Assembly (NCBI GenBank): GCA_049241565.1
Contig: JBMLQL010000065.1
Coordinates: forward strand, 1 to 64,000
Direction of reading: 5' to 3'
DNA from: DZBG01 sp049241565
Lineage (GTDB): Bacteria > Bdellovibrionota > Bacteriovoracia > Bacteriovoracales > Bacteriovoracaceae
DNA: 64,000 bases
In this document: positions 43,542-53,159 of the stretch, in pieces
Layout of the letters: each line of letters starts with the position of its first letter
How positions within the stretch are numbered: position 1 is the stretch's first letter
Position numbers and translations under genes: made by a program
The notes under the pieces: generated by a model
Told to the model about the DNA's origin: nothing
Databases searched by the model: none
The model's input: only the letters and a program-made list of their open reading frames with translations

Positions 43542-45095
43542 ATGAGTGCAAACGCGGCTATTTGGATTGTGGACTTCGGCTCGCAATATACACAATTAAT
43601 TACAAGAAAACTCAGAGAGCTTAATCATTCAAGTGTTATTATGACTCTTGAAGAGGCCTTAGAGAAAATTCAAAATCAAAAACCACAGGCCCTTGTTCTT
43701 TCGGGTGGGCCACAAAGTGTGTTTGAAGATAAAACGGACTATTCTCCCTTTTTTAAAGATCCTTCTCTTCCCATTCTAGGTGTTTGTTATGGAATGCAAA
43801 TTCTTGGACAGTATTTTGGAGGAGTGGTGGAGAAAGGTGTTCAAGGTGAATATGGTCTTTCAGAAATTCACGGCGAGAATCATTTTATGATTCCTAGTTG
43901 CCCAGTTAAAAGCAATGTATGGATGAGTCACTCAGATCACGTCTCAGTTCTCCCTAAAGATTTCGTGGCCATTCTTCGCTCTGAAAACGGTCTTCTCGCA
44001 GGGATGAAACATTCAACTCGCTCTATCATGGGACTTCAGTTTCATCCAGAGGTGAATCATACTGAGTACGGGAAAGAGATGCTCACTTTCTTTTTCAGAA
44101 ATGTGGCAGGCCTTAAACCAGACTGGTCATCAACGGCCATTCTTGAGAGCTGCCTTGACGAAGTGGAGAAAGTGAAAGGTAAAAAGGTTCTCTGTGCTTT
44201 CTCAGGTGGAGTGGATTCTCTGGTGGCCGGGATGCTGACTCACCAAGTGATCGGAACTGATCTTTACTGTTTTTTTGTAGATAACGGCCTTCTTCGTCCT
44301 CAAGATCTAAATCATATCGAGCTTCTTAAAAAAAAGACTCCTCTGAATATTGAGATCATTGATGCCAAAGAGATTTTTTATAAAAATTTGAAAGGTGTGA
44401 ATGATCCTGAAGAAAAAAGAAAAATTATTGGACGGACATTTATTGATGTCTTTGAATTGAAAGTAAAAGAGTTTGCGGCCAATCATCAAATTCATTTTGA
44501 TTATCTTCTTCAAGGGACTCTTTATCCAGATGTGATTGAGTCTATCTCTCCTCATAAAAAGGGCGGAAAATCAGTGACGATCAAATCTCACCATAATGTG
44601 GGAGGACTTCCAGAAAGAATGCAGCTTCAGCTTTTGGAACCTCTTCGGTTTCTTTTCAAAGATGAAGTTCGGGCCATGGGAATGGAGCTTAAGTTAGAGC
44701 GCGAGTGGGTTTTCCGTCATCCCTTTCCAGGGCCAGGGATTGGAGTTCGGGTATTGGGTGAGCTCAAACCAGAGTCTATTTTAAAAGTACAACATTCAGA
44801 TCAAATCCTGTTTGAAGAGTTAAAAAAGAACAATCTTTATGATTCTACTTGGCAGGCCTTTACCGTGCTTCTTCCGGTGAAAACCGTAGGAGTTAAAGGG
44901 GATGGGCGTGCTTATGAAGAGGTCATTGCCCTTCGAATGGTCAATTCCCAAGATGGAATGACGGCTTCGGTCACAGAGTTCTCTTGGAGCTTTTTAAATA
45001 AGGTTTCTTCACGTATATGCAACGAAGTGAAGGGAGTCACGCGAGTGGTCTATGATTTAACATCAAAACCCCCTGGGACAATTGAGTGGGAATAG
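43542..45095 (+). CDS. guaA: GMP synthase (glutamine-hydrolysing)
   Basis: The 517-residue enzyme has a class I glutamine amidotransferase domain (IVDFGSQYTQLI, nucleophile Cys in LGVCYGMQILG, His-Glu in LQFHPEVNHTEYG) and an ATP-pyrophosphatase domain (P-loop-like AFSGGVDSLVAG near 222). The dimerisation domain ends in the conserved KPPGTIEWE. It converts XMP to GMP. The length matches the family (about 520). Confidence 0.98.
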   Translation: MSANAAIWIVDFGSQYTQLITRKLRELNHSSVIMTLEEALEKIQNQKPQALVLSGGPQSVFEDKTDYSPFFKDPSLPILGVCYGMQILGQYFGGVVEKGVQGEYGLSEIHGENHFMIPSCPVKSNVWMSHSDHVSVLPKDFVAILRSENGLLAGMKHSTRSIMGLQFHPEVNHTEYGKEMLTFFFRNVAGLKPDWSSTAILESCLDEVEKVKGKKVLCAFSGGVDSLVAGMLTHQVIGTDLYCFFVDNGLLRPQDLNHIELLKKKTPLNIEIIDAKEIFYKNLKGVNDPEEKRKIIGRTFIDVFELKVKEFAANHQIHFDYLLQGTLYPDVIESISPHKKGGKSVTIKSHHNVGGLPERMQLQLLEPLRFLFKDEVRAMGMELKLEREWVFRHPFPGPGIGVRVLGELKPESILKVQHSDQILFEELKKNNLYDSTWQAFTVLLPVKTVGVKGDGRAYEEVIALRMVNSQDGMTASVTEFSWSFLNKVSSRICNEVKGVTRVVYDLTSKPPGTIEWE

Positions 45096-45111
45096 GGTAT
45101 AAGTTTACCTT

Positions 45112-45474
45112 ATGAAAAAACTAATTCTTCTTATGCTGGCCCTTTTAGGGGCCAGCTGCACTCAAAAATATGTCGATTACGATGTGATCCGTAAAACGGA
45201 TTTTCTTCAAAATCCTGACAACAGACCTATTACTCAAAAAGTTTTTCCTGGGAAAAAAGATCAGCTAGGCCAATGCTTTAATCAATGGCTTTTCTTTTCA
45301 AATGCAGAAACTCAAAAGAAAAACTACCTTCCTAATATTGTCCAGGCCGTTTGTCCGGGAGATGAGTATCTTGTGGATGCTCGTATCACTGAGAGATGGT
45401 GGACAACGATTATTTTTACTCAGGCCTGTGTTAGAGTGGAAACTTCTTGTCCCATAAAGCGCCCTAAAAATTAA
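45112..45474 (+). CDS. Small lipoprotein of unknown function
   Basis: The 120-residue product has a lipoprotein signal ending LGASC (Cys about 16) and a small globular domain with four further Cys, probably two disulfides (GQCFNQW, AVCPGDE, QACVRVE, SCPIKRP). It overlaps the next gene by one base (TAATG), so the two products are likely made together. I recognise no family. Confidence 0.7.
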   Translation: MKKLILLMLALLGASCTQKYVDYDVIRKTDFLQNPDNRPITQKVFPGKKDQLGQCFNQWLFFSNAETQKKNYLPNIVQAVCPGDEYLVDARITERWWTTIIFTQACVRVETSCPIKRPKN

Positions 45475-46442
45475 TGAAGTTTCTTTTTCTATTACTCTTC
45501 TTTTCTACCTCTGTTTGGTCTCAGGCCAAAGTCGTGGGTTTTCATTCTAATCGCTCAATTATCATCGAGGTCTTTGCCACCGAACTTTATCCAGTGGACG
45601 AGCGTGTACTTTTTATTTCTCATCTAGATAAAAAGATTGTGGGCTTTGGAAAAATTATCACTAAAGATGTGACCAATATTCCGGCCAAGGCCCTGGTTGA
45701 AATCGATGAGCTGGTGGATCATCAAAATATTCTTTTGGATGATTTCGTTTATCCTCTTGAAAAAGAATATGTAGATATTTATAAAGTCCCAGGTTTTTTA
45801 AGTCTTACCATGGCCGGAGATCGCCATCTTCCCGCAAAATACAAAGAGCTTCCTTATTATGGTGTCTTCACTTCTGATGGGCATGCTCTTGATAAAAAGG
45901 AATGGCTGGTGGGCCTTGTGCAAGTTCAGTATGGACTCACTAATAATCTCACGATCAAATCGGCCAATGCTCTCACGATTGACGGTTATGTGAATCTTGG
46001 GGCCAAATATCAAGTCATCCGCAATCAGCACGCCAAGCTTTCTTTTAATACTCTTGCTGGACAGAGTGTGACAGAGAGAGATTGGATTTTTCAAGGAGGA
46101 GGAACTCTGACTCTTCCGACAAACTCTAAGTATCAAACTCATTTCATCTTCAACCTGATTTTTGATAAACAAGAAAAGAAAGGAAGTAACACCGAAGACT
46201 TTAATCTTTTTAAAGACTCCGAGATCAGAAATATCTACGAGTACATCACTGATTCATGGGACCGAATCCTCTTGGGTCCAACTTATAACTTCACTCTTCA
46301 AACAGTGGGGGGAACCTTATCCTATATGTGGGTCTGGGACTCTTTCCATATGTCCCTCGGGGTAGGAACACGAGACTTCACAGAGTTACGCTTTGGGACT
46401 GAAGGCTATTACCCCCAATTTGACCTCTTCTGGCGCCTTTAA
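45474..46442 (+). CDS. Predicted outer-membrane beta-barrel protein
   Basis: The 322-residue product has a signal peptide (FSTSVWS-QAK near 16), an N-terminal beta domain of about 100 residues, and a C-terminal half of alternating hydrophobic/polar strands (VGLVQVQYGLTNNLTIKS, GYVNLGAKYQV, LGPTYNFTLQT, LSYMWVWDSFHMSLGVG). It ends in an aromatic strand (QFDLFWRL). This resembles an outer-membrane barrel of about 8-12 strands. The coupled lipoprotein upstream may be a partner. Confidence 0.68.
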   Translation: MKFLFLLLFFSTSVWSQAKVVGFHSNRSIIIEVFATELYPVDERVLFISHLDKKIVGFGKIITKDVTNIPAKALVEIDELVDHQNILLDDFVYPLEKEYVDIYKVPGFLSLTMAGDRHLPAKYKELPYYGVFTSDGHALDKKEWLVGLVQVQYGLTNNLTIKSANALTIDGYVNLGAKYQVIRNQHAKLSFNTLAGQSVTERDWIFQGGGTLTLPTNSKYQTHFIFNLIFDKQEKKGSNTEDFNLFKDSEIRNIYEYITDSWDRILLGPTYNFTLQTVGGTLSYMWVWDSFHMSLGVGTRDFTELRFGTEGYYPQFDLFWRL

Positions 46443-46521
46443 GCCTGTAAGTTTTCCACTCATTCTTTTCCCCTCCCTCATCCATGGTATGAATTAATTA
46501 TAAATGATTTGAGGAGTTTTT

Positions 46522-47508
46522 ATGAAAGCCTATTCGCTACTTATTGGCATGGTGATTTCATCAAGGGCCCTCGCTTCATCATTTGGATTCATAGAAATTC
46601 AAAAGTCTTCTGATAATAAGTATATTGAGATGGCCAAATCTACGGCGGCCATGGTGGAGATAACAAGACTCGTGCCTATCAACAGAATAGAAGATGTTAG
46701 ATCTATTCTTAAAGTCATGAAAGAAACATCTAAGGATTTTCTTCCCCTATACACTCCTCTTTTTAAATCTGGAAGTGACTACCTTCCACTTTATTCCGAT
46801 CTCATGAAGTCTCAAGATATTTGTGCTACTGAATCTTGGGCACAAAAAACGGATCTCTCAAGCTGTAGCGGAACCTTAGTCTCTGATCGCCATATTCTTA
46901 CGGCTGGGCATTGTGCTGATGTTAAACAAATGTGCGAAAAGTTCGCCTGGCTTTTTGATTATCAATTAGATGAAAACGGAGAGAGGCCTTCAAGTTATAA
47001 ACGTGAGCAGGTTTATAGCTGTAAAAAAATTGTGAAGTCAGTTCACTCAAAAATAAAAATCTACGGACAATTTATTCGCACTGACTTCGCAGTCATTGAA
47101 CTTGATCGCCCAGTGGTGGGACGTAAACCTATTGAGCTTTCAAAAAAGAAATTTGTGAAACCCGGAACAAAGATTGTGAATATTTCTTATCCATTAGGAA
47201 CTCCTGGAAAAATTTCTGATGTGGGAAGTGTGGCCAAATACATGTATCTGCCAGGTTATTTCTGGTCAAACATTATGGTTTTTGCTGGAAGTTCGGGAAG
47301 TGGGATGTTTAACGCCGAGACAGGAGAGCTAGTAGGTGTCGTCTCCCAAGGAATTAATAATCTTGAAGATAATACACTCAAAACATGTAAGCGCCTAATC
47401 GATGTTCGAGTCACAGACCCCGTTAAGAATGGTGGTATCGTGAGTGCCAGTGCTCAGATGAGAAGAGTGCTCAGGACATTAAAGAAGATTGGTGTGATAA
47501 AAAAATAA
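46522..47508 (+). CDS. Secreted trypsin-like (S1) serine protease, complete triad
   Basis: The 328-residue product has a signal peptide ending RALA-SSF near 19, a helical propeptide-like segment (about 25-100) and a chymotrypsin-fold domain. His130 lies in SDRHILTAGHCAD, Asp188 in RTDFAVIELDRPV and Ser258 in FAGSSGSGMFN. The Ser motif reads GSSGSG in place of GDSGGP, so specificity is unclear. ATG 46522 follows TGAGGAG. It is transcribed alone, with a one-base gap to the convergent mtnC. It is probably exported into the periplasm or prey. Confidence 0.9.
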   Translation: MKAYSLLIGMVISSRALASSFGFIEIQKSSDNKYIEMAKSTAAMVEITRLVPINRIEDVRSILKVMKETSKDFLPLYTPLFKSGSDYLPLYSDLMKSQDICATESWAQKTDLSSCSGTLVSDRHILTAGHCADVKQMCEKFAWLFDYQLDENGERPSSYKREQVYSCKKIVKSVHSKIKIYGQFIRTDFAVIELDRPVVGRKPIELSKKKFVKPGTKIVNISYPLGTPGKISDVGSVAKYMYLPGYFWSNIMVFAGSSGSGMFNAETGELVGVVSQGINNLEDNTLKTCKRLIDVRVTDPVKNGGIVSASAQMRRVLRTLKKIGVIKK

Positions 47509-47509
47509 T

Positions 47510-48187
47510 TTAAAGCGAACTAAAATCCCTAATCGTCTCAAATTCCCTCTTCGGTTGCGGGTAACGAAGAAGTTGATAAGTCATCATACCCGCCTGAGAT
47601 GAGGCCAGGTTTTCTTCGTAAATATCAGAGAAGAAAATCACGTTTTGAGCTTCATGTTTTGTGGCCGCAAGAATATTTTTATAACTTTGAACCTCGCGTT
47701 TTCCGCCAACTTTGGTATCAAAATAAAAGCTGATCATCGGAGTGAGATCACCCTCCACTGAATAACCAAAAATAGATTTTTGAGCGTGAACTGAGCCCGA
47801 AGAATAAATGCCAATTTCGTGTCCTGCTTTTTTGATGCGATCAAAAAATGGTTTTACGTCAGAGTAGAGGTGACCTTTGAAGTCTCCGTTTTTGTAGCCT
47901 ACGTCCCAGATGAGGCCCTGAAGTTCTTTAAGAGGGCCAATCTTACGGTCTGTTTTAATCCAGAATAAAAGCTTATCGATACATTGATAGAGAGAAGGAG
48001 TGAATCCTTCTTCGGTGCGAACAACTGCACGTGTATCTTCAATGGCCTTTGAAACATTGGGATTTTTTTGGTGATGAAGAACAAAGTTTGAGAGATTTTG
48101 ATGAGCGTAAGGGAAGAGAACTTTGTGAACAAAGTTAATATCCGTTGTCGTTCCTTCGATATCGAAAAGATAAAGCTTCTTACTCAT
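47510..48187 (-). CDS. mtnC: Enolase-phosphatase E1 (methionine salvage)
   Basis: The 225-residue HAD-family enzyme converts 2,3-diketo-5-methylthiopentyl-1-phosphate to acireductone. Signatures: nucleophile Asp in LFDIEGTTTDINFVHKVLFPYA, GLIWDVGYKNGDFKGHLYSDV near 90, IGIYSSGSVHAQKS near 120 and VIFFSDIYEENLA near 188. The length matches bacterial MtnC (about 225-230). It overlaps mtnD by one base and ends the mtnB-mtnD-mtnC operon. Confidence 0.95.
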   Translation of the reverse strand: MSKKLYLFDIEGTTTDINFVHKVLFPYAHQNLSNFVLHHQKNPNVSKAIEDTRAVVRTEEGFTPSLYQCIDKLLFWIKTDRKIGPLKELQGLIWDVGYKNGDFKGHLYSDVKPFFDRIKKAGHEIGIYSSGSVHAQKSIFGYSVEGDLTPMISFYFDTKVGGKREVQSYKNILAATKHEAQNVIFFSDIYEENLASSQAGMMTYQLLRYPQPKREFETIRDFSSL

Positions 48188-48714
48188 TATAAATATCTCT
48201 GCTCAGTTTTTGAGTTTGTATAGTTTGCGACCCAGCCCTCAGGAGTCTGGAACACACGGATGGCCTTCACATGGTACTTAGGAGCAAGATCAAACCAATG
48301 TTTGTATCCTTTTGGTACTGAAATGAAATCTCCTTTCTGACAAAGAAGAGAGAAGACTTCTTCGTTTTCACCTTCGATATGAAAGAAGAAATTACCCTCG
48401 CCATCCACAAAAAATCGAACTTCATCTTCGGCGTGAACGTGCTCAGACAGAAACTTGGCACGAATGGCTTCGATATTTGGAGTGTCTTTGTGGACGTTGA
48501 TCACGTCAGCACTAAGATAATTATTGGCTTCCATGTAAGGCTTCAGTTCATGTTCATAGGCCTTCAGGATAGTTTCTTGAGAGTCAGTGTCTTGAAGTGG
48601 CATTGAGGCCTGCCACTGTTCAAAGATAATCCCACGATCATTCATGTATTTTTTGATCTCAGCAGGATTGGTGATTTGTTTTTTGTTTTGATCTAGAAGG
48701 GTTAAGATTGCCAT
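48187..48714 (-). CDS. mtnD: Acireductone dioxygenase
   Basis: The 175-residue cupin enzyme oxidises acireductone to the ketoacid precursor of methionine plus formate (Fe form). The metal site is visible as HVHAEDEVRFFVDGEGNFFFH (HxHxxxxE, then His) with a later His in GYKHWFDLAP. It lies 3 bases after mtnB and overlaps mtnC by one. Confidence 0.95.
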   Translation of the reverse strand: MAILTLLDQNKKQITNPAEIKKYMNDRGIIFEQWQASMPLQDTDSQETILKAYEHELKPYMEANNYLSADVINVHKDTPNIEAIRAKFLSEHVHAEDEVRFFVDGEGNFFFHIEGENEEVFSLLCQKGDFISVPKGYKHWFDLAPKYHVKAIRVFQTPEGWVANYTNSKTEQRYL

Positions 48715-48717
48715 AAA

Positions 48718-49353
48718 TTATTTCCCCATCGCTTTAGTTACTTCGAATAAAAATTCGTAAGTTTCAATATGTCTTTTAGTTGTGAATAAATCTTTACCCC
48801 AAGTATAGAGACCGTGTCCGGCAATAAGGAAGCCGTGGATAGAAGGATTCTCTTTAAAATGAATTTCCATATCACAGATAATATCTTTCATGTCCTGAGA
48901 GTTCGGGACAATAGGAAGAATTTCTTTAAGGTTGTGAGTTGTGTTGCCTTCAAGACCTTTGAGAATTTCAAGTCCATCAAAGGAGATTTTTTTCTCTGAA
49001 GCAAAGATCATTGAAAGCGCGGTGCCAAGAGTAGAGTGAGTGTGGAGGACACAGTTTGTCTCAGGAAATTTTTTGTAGAGCCAAGTATGGATTTCAGTCT
49101 CGGCCGAAGACTTAATGCCAGGGCCTTGAAAGTCAGGAGCAATTTTGCCTTCGAGGTCGATTTTGATCAAATCTTCCTGAGAAAAATAAAGTTTATCTAC
49201 GCCCGATTTTGAAATCATAATTTCATTCGGAATACTTGTTCGCAGAGAGTAGTTGGTCGATGTGGCCGGAGACCAGCCCTTTTGATTAAAAAAGCGAATA
49301 ACTTCCACTAATTGGAAAGATAAGTTTTCGTCTTGAGGGGTCCATCCAGACAC
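48718..49353 (-). CDS. mtnB: Methylthioribulose-1-phosphate dehydratase
   Basis: The 211-residue class II aldolase-family enzyme dehydrates methylthioribulose-1-phosphate. Zinc ligands are visible in CVLHTHSTLGTALS near 100 and a later His in LIAGHGLYTWG. NYSLRTS and ISKSGVDK match the substrate-binding start. It begins at GTG 49353 behind AGGAGA. The earlier salvage enzymes (mtnA, mtnK or mtnN) are not in the window. Confidence 0.93.
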   Translation of the reverse strand: MSGWTPQDENLSFQLVEVIRFFNQKGWSPATSTNYSLRTSIPNEIMISKSGVDKLYFSQEDLIKIDLEGKIAPDFQGPGIKSSAETEIHTWLYKKFPETNCVLHTHSTLGTALSMIFASEKKISFDGLEILKGLEGNTTHNLKEILPIVPNSQDMKDIICDMEIHFKENPSIHGFLIAGHGLYTWGKDLFTTKRHIETYEFLFEVTKAMGK

Positions 49354-49384
49354 GGCGCGTCTCCTGAGAGTAGTTTGCGAGTGA

Positions 49385-49414
49385 TTAATACACCAAATTT
49401 ATCAGTGATGCCAA
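49385..49414 (-). promoter_or_regulatory. Probable promoter of the mtnBDC operon, with overlapping inverted repeat
   Basis: On the minus strand TTGGCA (49414-49409), an 18-bp spacer and TATTAA (49390-49385) precede the GTG at 49353. The -35 box is one arm of a perfect TGCCAA-N8-TTGGCA inverted repeat at 49409-49428, a candidate operator. Confidence 0.5.
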
Positions 49415-49437
49415 GCATTGTTTTGGCACAATGATCT

Positions 49438-49467
49438 TTGTCGTAGGCCTACAATATTTGCTATTGT
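49438..49467 (+). promoter_or_regulatory. Possible promoter for dnaE
   Basis: TTGTCG (49438-49443), an 18-bp spacer and TATTGT (49462-49467) lie about 40 bp before the dnaE ATG at 49509. Both boxes deviate from consensus. Confidence 0.4.
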
Positions 49468-49508
49468 TTAGGTAACACACAGTCGCCTTTTTTGAGAGAG
49501 AAATTTTC

Positions 49509-52500
49509 ATGAAAAACCCTTTTTTAGGTAGTGATTTTCAAAGCACTCGTCCTGATAGTTTTGTTCATCTTCACCTTCATTCTCAGTACTCACTTTTGGA
49601 TGGGGCCATTCGTTTAAACGATCTTTTCAAACGTGCCAAAGAACTAGAGATGCCGGCCATTGCGTGTACGGATCATGGAAATATGTTTGGGGCGATTGAT
49701 TTTTATACTCGCGCTATTGGAGCGGGGATCAAGCCCATTCTTGGATCAGAAATTTATTTTACTCCGGGATCTCGTCATGATCGACGTGCGCCGAAGAACG
49801 TGAAGACTCTAGATTCTCAAGATGAGACAGAAGGGAAACATCAGATTCACCATTTGATTCTTCTTTGTAAAAATCTAACTGGTTATCAAAATCTTTGTAA
49901 GCTTCTCTCAAAAGCTTATCAAGAAGGGTTCTACTATAAACCTCGCGTTGATGCAGAACTTCTTCGTGAATATTCAGAAGGTCTTGTTGCCACTACCGCC
50001 TGCCTTAAAGGTGAGGTAGGTTATAATATGTTTACCAATCAAGATGAGCGCGCTGTTCAAGCGGCCTTGAAGTATCGTGAAATTTTTAAAGATGATTTCT
50101 ATCTTGAGATTCAAGAAAACGGAATTCCTGAGCAGGTTGATGTCAATCGTAAGGTGATTGAGTTTGCTAAGGCCAATTCTATTCCTCTAGTGGCCACTAA
50201 TGACAGCCATTATCTCACACGTGATGATAGTGCTGCTCAAGAAGTGCTCATGTGTATTCAGACGGGGAAAACTTTTGAGGATGAGAAGCGCATGAAGCTT
50301 TCAACTTCAGAGTTTTATTTTAAATCAGCTGCAGAAATGCGCTCGGCTTTCCATTATGCTAAAGAGGCCTGTGATAACACTTTGGTGATTGCGGATAAAT
50401 GTAATCTTGAGATCCGTTGGCAGGATGAGAAAGGAAAACAGATTTATCTTCTTCCAAAATTTGAAATTACGACTCAAGAGTCTGAAGAAGATTATTTTGC
50501 CCGTCTCACTCGCGAAGGTCTACAAGAGCGCTTTGATGGCCCGCACTTTAAAAAACTTGTGACCCAAGATAATTGGGAGACTGAGCTTAAACCTGTCTAT
50601 ATAGATCGTCTTGAAGTGGAGATTGGTTTAATTAAGCAGATGGGATTTACCGGATACTTCCTCATCGTTTCTGACTTCATTCAATGGTCAAAAAATAATG
50701 GTATCCCAGTAGGACCTGGTCGTGGATCTGGTGCCGGTTCAATTGTGGCCTATGCCCTCAAGATTACCAACGTTGATCCGATCCCATACAATCTTCTCTT
50801 TGAGCGATTCATTAATCCTGAACGTATTTCGATGCCAGACTTTGATATCGACTTCTGTCAGGATCGCCGCCAAGAAGTGATTGAGTATGTGACAAAAAAA
50901 TATGGTGAAGAGCGTGTAGGGCAGATTATTACTTTCGGAACTCTTTCGGCCAAGGCCGTGCTACGAGATGTTTCCCGTGTGTTTGCTCTGCCTTATGCTG
51001 AAGCAGATGCTCTGGCCAAGTTAGTGCCTGAGGAATTAGGGATTGAACTTCAAGAGGCCATTGATAAAGAACCAAAACTCAAAGAGCTCGAAGATAATGA
51101 TCCGAAAATCAGACGTATTCTTCAAATCGGAAAACGTCTTGAAGGATTAAATCGTCACGCAGGGATTCATGCGGCAGGAGTGATTATTACCAATGAGCCT
51201 CTTGTGACTTATTGTCCACTTTTCAGAGGGGCCAAAGGGGAGCAGGTCGTTCAGTTTGATAAAGATTTTTCTGAAAAAATTGGTCTGGTTAAATTCGACT
51301 TCCTAGGACTTAAAACTCTTACGGTTATTTCAAACGCTTCAAAACTTATTCAACGAGATATTGATCCGAAGTTTGATATTGAGTTTATTGATTATGAAGA
51401 TAAATCTGTTTATGACCTTATTTCTGATGGTCAGACAGTAGGAGTGTTCCAGCTCGAGAGTTCGGGAATGCAGGATCTTTGTAAACGTATTAAGCCCGAT
51501 TCTATCGATGATATTACCGCGATTAATGCTCTTTACCGTCCAGGTCCCATGGGATCAGGAATGCACTTAGAGTTTGCGGAAGTAAAACACGGACAAAAAG
51601 CGGAAGAGTATGCCTTTGAGGCCTTAAAGCCAGTTCTCAAAGATACCTATGGGATTATTGTTTACCAAGAGCAGGTAATGAACATTGCTCGTGTGGTGGC
51701 CGGATACTCTTTAGGACAAGCGGATATGCTCCGTCGTGCGATGGGGAAAAAGAAAGCCGAAGAGATGGCCTACCATAAAGAGATTTTCCGCAAGGGAGCG
51801 GTTGAGCGTGGGTTTGATGAGCAAAAGGCCATTCACGTTTTTGATCTCATGGAAAAATTTGCGGAATACGGATTTAACAAGTCCCATGCCGTGGCCTACT
51901 CAGTGGTGGCCTATCAGACAGCTTTTTTAAAACGTTATTTCCCGGCCCAATTCTTTGCGGCCCTTTTGGGAACAGAGATTAACAACAAAGATAAGATTAC
52001 GATTTATATTCAAGAGGCCAAGGATTGTGGCATTGAAATTCTTGCTCCAGATGTGAATGAATCTCTTTGGCTCTTTAACGTTATTGGACAGACTATCCGT
52101 TTTGGTCTAGGAGCGATTAAAGGTGTAGGTGAAGGAGCCGTAGAAGAGATCGTTCGTGAGCGCACGGAGAACGGACCATTCAAAGGGTTTGTGGATTTCT
52201 GTGAGCGCGTGAGCCTGAAGGCCGTGAATAAACGAGTGATCGAGGCCCTCATTAAAGTAGGAGCTTTTGATACGTCAGAGAAGTTTAATCGCCGTACTCT
52301 TTTAGAGAATATGGAATTTATTATTGCCTTTGCTGAGAAGAAACAAGAAGAGAAGCTTATGGGGCAGACTTCATTGTTTGATATGGATGCCAGCGTGACT
52401 GGAACGACTGAAGAGCAGCTCAATATTTCTGAGTCTCCTGAATTTGATGAAAAACAAAAACTCTCACTTGAAGCGGAACTTCTAGGAATCTATGTTTCTG

Positions 52501-53159
52501 GTCACCCACTTTTTAGATTTAGAGATATTATGAGTAAGCTCACTTCTATGAGTATTGCTCAGATTCAAGAACTCCCTACTGTGGCCAAACCGGAAACGTT
52601 CTCTCGTGTCTCGGATGAAAATGATCCGACTAAGCGTAGTATGGTAATTGCTGGTATGGTATCTGAGGCCAAAGTTATTCTCACGAAAAAAGGCGATAAA
52701 ATGGCCTTTGTTCAGTTTGAAGATCTAACTGGTAAGATTGAATGTCTCTTCTTCCCAAAAGTGTACGCCGAATGTGCTGAACTTCTAGCAAGTGGTGAGC
52801 CTCTTATCCTCAGTGGATTTGTCAATCTGGCCGAAGATCCTAAGAAATTCTTCCCGAATAAAATCTCTCTTCTGCAAAATGAGTCTGAAGAAAGAGTGAC
52901 TTCGGTGCGTGTGAATCTTCCGATTCAGCGTCTGAATAATTATTCATTAAATGAGATTAGAAAGATTCTTCTCAGCTATCGTGGATCGGTGCCGATTCAT
53001 TTTATTTTTGAAACCACTGAAGGCAAGGCGAGAATGCCTCTGGATGATAATTATCTGGTTAGTCCTTCTCCTCAAATGGCGGCCAAGATTAATGAAGTCT
53101 TGAATTTTAATTCTGTTTCTTTCATCGTGGATGGAAAGGTCGAGGAAGTACGTCAGTGA
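49509..53159 (+). CDS. dnaE: DNA polymerase III alpha subunit
   Basis: The 1216-residue replicative polymerase has an N-terminal PHP domain (FVHLHLHSQYSLLDGAI) and the catalytic palm with PDFDIDFCQDRRQEV near 435. It also has the conserved GRHAAGV-like GLNRHAGIHAAGVII near 545, LYRPGPMGSGMH near 675, FNKSHAVAYSVVAYQTAFLKRYFPAQF near 790 and an OB-fold near 1035-1110 (VIAGMVSEAKVI, FVQFEDLTGKIE). The length is that of type 1 DnaE (about 1160). It overlaps the next gene by 4 bases. Confidence 0.98.
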   Translation: MKNPFLGSDFQSTRPDSFVHLHLHSQYSLLDGAIRLNDLFKRAKELEMPAIACTDHGNMFGAIDFYTRAIGAGIKPILGSEIYFTPGSRHDRRAPKNVKTLDSQDETEGKHQIHHLILLCKNLTGYQNLCKLLSKAYQEGFYYKPRVDAELLREYSEGLVATTACLKGEVGYNMFTNQDERAVQAALKYREIFKDDFYLEIQENGIPEQVDVNRKVIEFAKANSIPLVATNDSHYLTRDDSAAQEVLMCIQTGKTFEDEKRMKLSTSEFYFKSAAEMRSAFHYAKEACDNTLVIADKCNLEIRWQDEKGKQIYLLPKFEITTQESEEDYFARLTREGLQERFDGPHFKKLVTQDNWETELKPVYIDRLEVEIGLIKQMGFTGYFLIVSDFIQWSKNNGIPVGPGRGSGAGSIVAYALKITNVDPIPYNLLFERFINPERISMPDFDIDFCQDRRQEVIEYVTKKYGEERVGQIITFGTLSAKAVLRDVSRVFALPYAEADALAKLVPEELGIELQEAIDKEPKLKELEDNDPKIRRILQIGKRLEGLNRHAGIHAAGVIITNEPLVTYCPLFRGAKGEQVVQFDKDFSEKIGLVKFDFLGLKTLTVISNASKLIQRDIDPKFDIEFIDYEDKSVYDLISDGQTVGVFQLESSGMQDLCKRIKPDSIDDITAINALYRPGPMGSGMHLEFAEVKHGQKAEEYAFEALKPVLKDTYGIIVYQEQVMNIARVVAGYSLGQADMLRRAMGKKKAEEMAYHKEIFRKGAVERGFDEQKAIHVFDLMEKFAEYGFNKSHAVAYSVVAYQTAFLKRYFPAQFFAALLGTEINNKDKITIYIQEAKDCGIEILAPDVNESLWLFNVIGQTIRFGLGAIKGVGEGAVEEIVRERTENGPFKGFVDFCERVSLKAVNKRVIEALIKVGAFDTSEKFNRRTLLENMEFIIAFAEKKQEEKLMGQTSLFDMDASVTGTTEEQLNISESPEFDEKQKLSLEAELLGIYVSGHPLFRFRDIMSKLTSMSIAQIQELPTVAKPETFSRVSDENDPTKRSMVIAGMVSEAKVILTKKGDKMAFVQFEDLTGKIECLFFPKVYAECAELLASGEPLILSGFVNLAEDPKKFFPNKISLLQNESEERVTSVRVNLPIQRLNNYSLNEIRKILLSYRGSVPIHFIFETTEGKARMPLDDNYLVSPSPQMAAKINEVLNFNSVSFIVDGKVEEVRQ

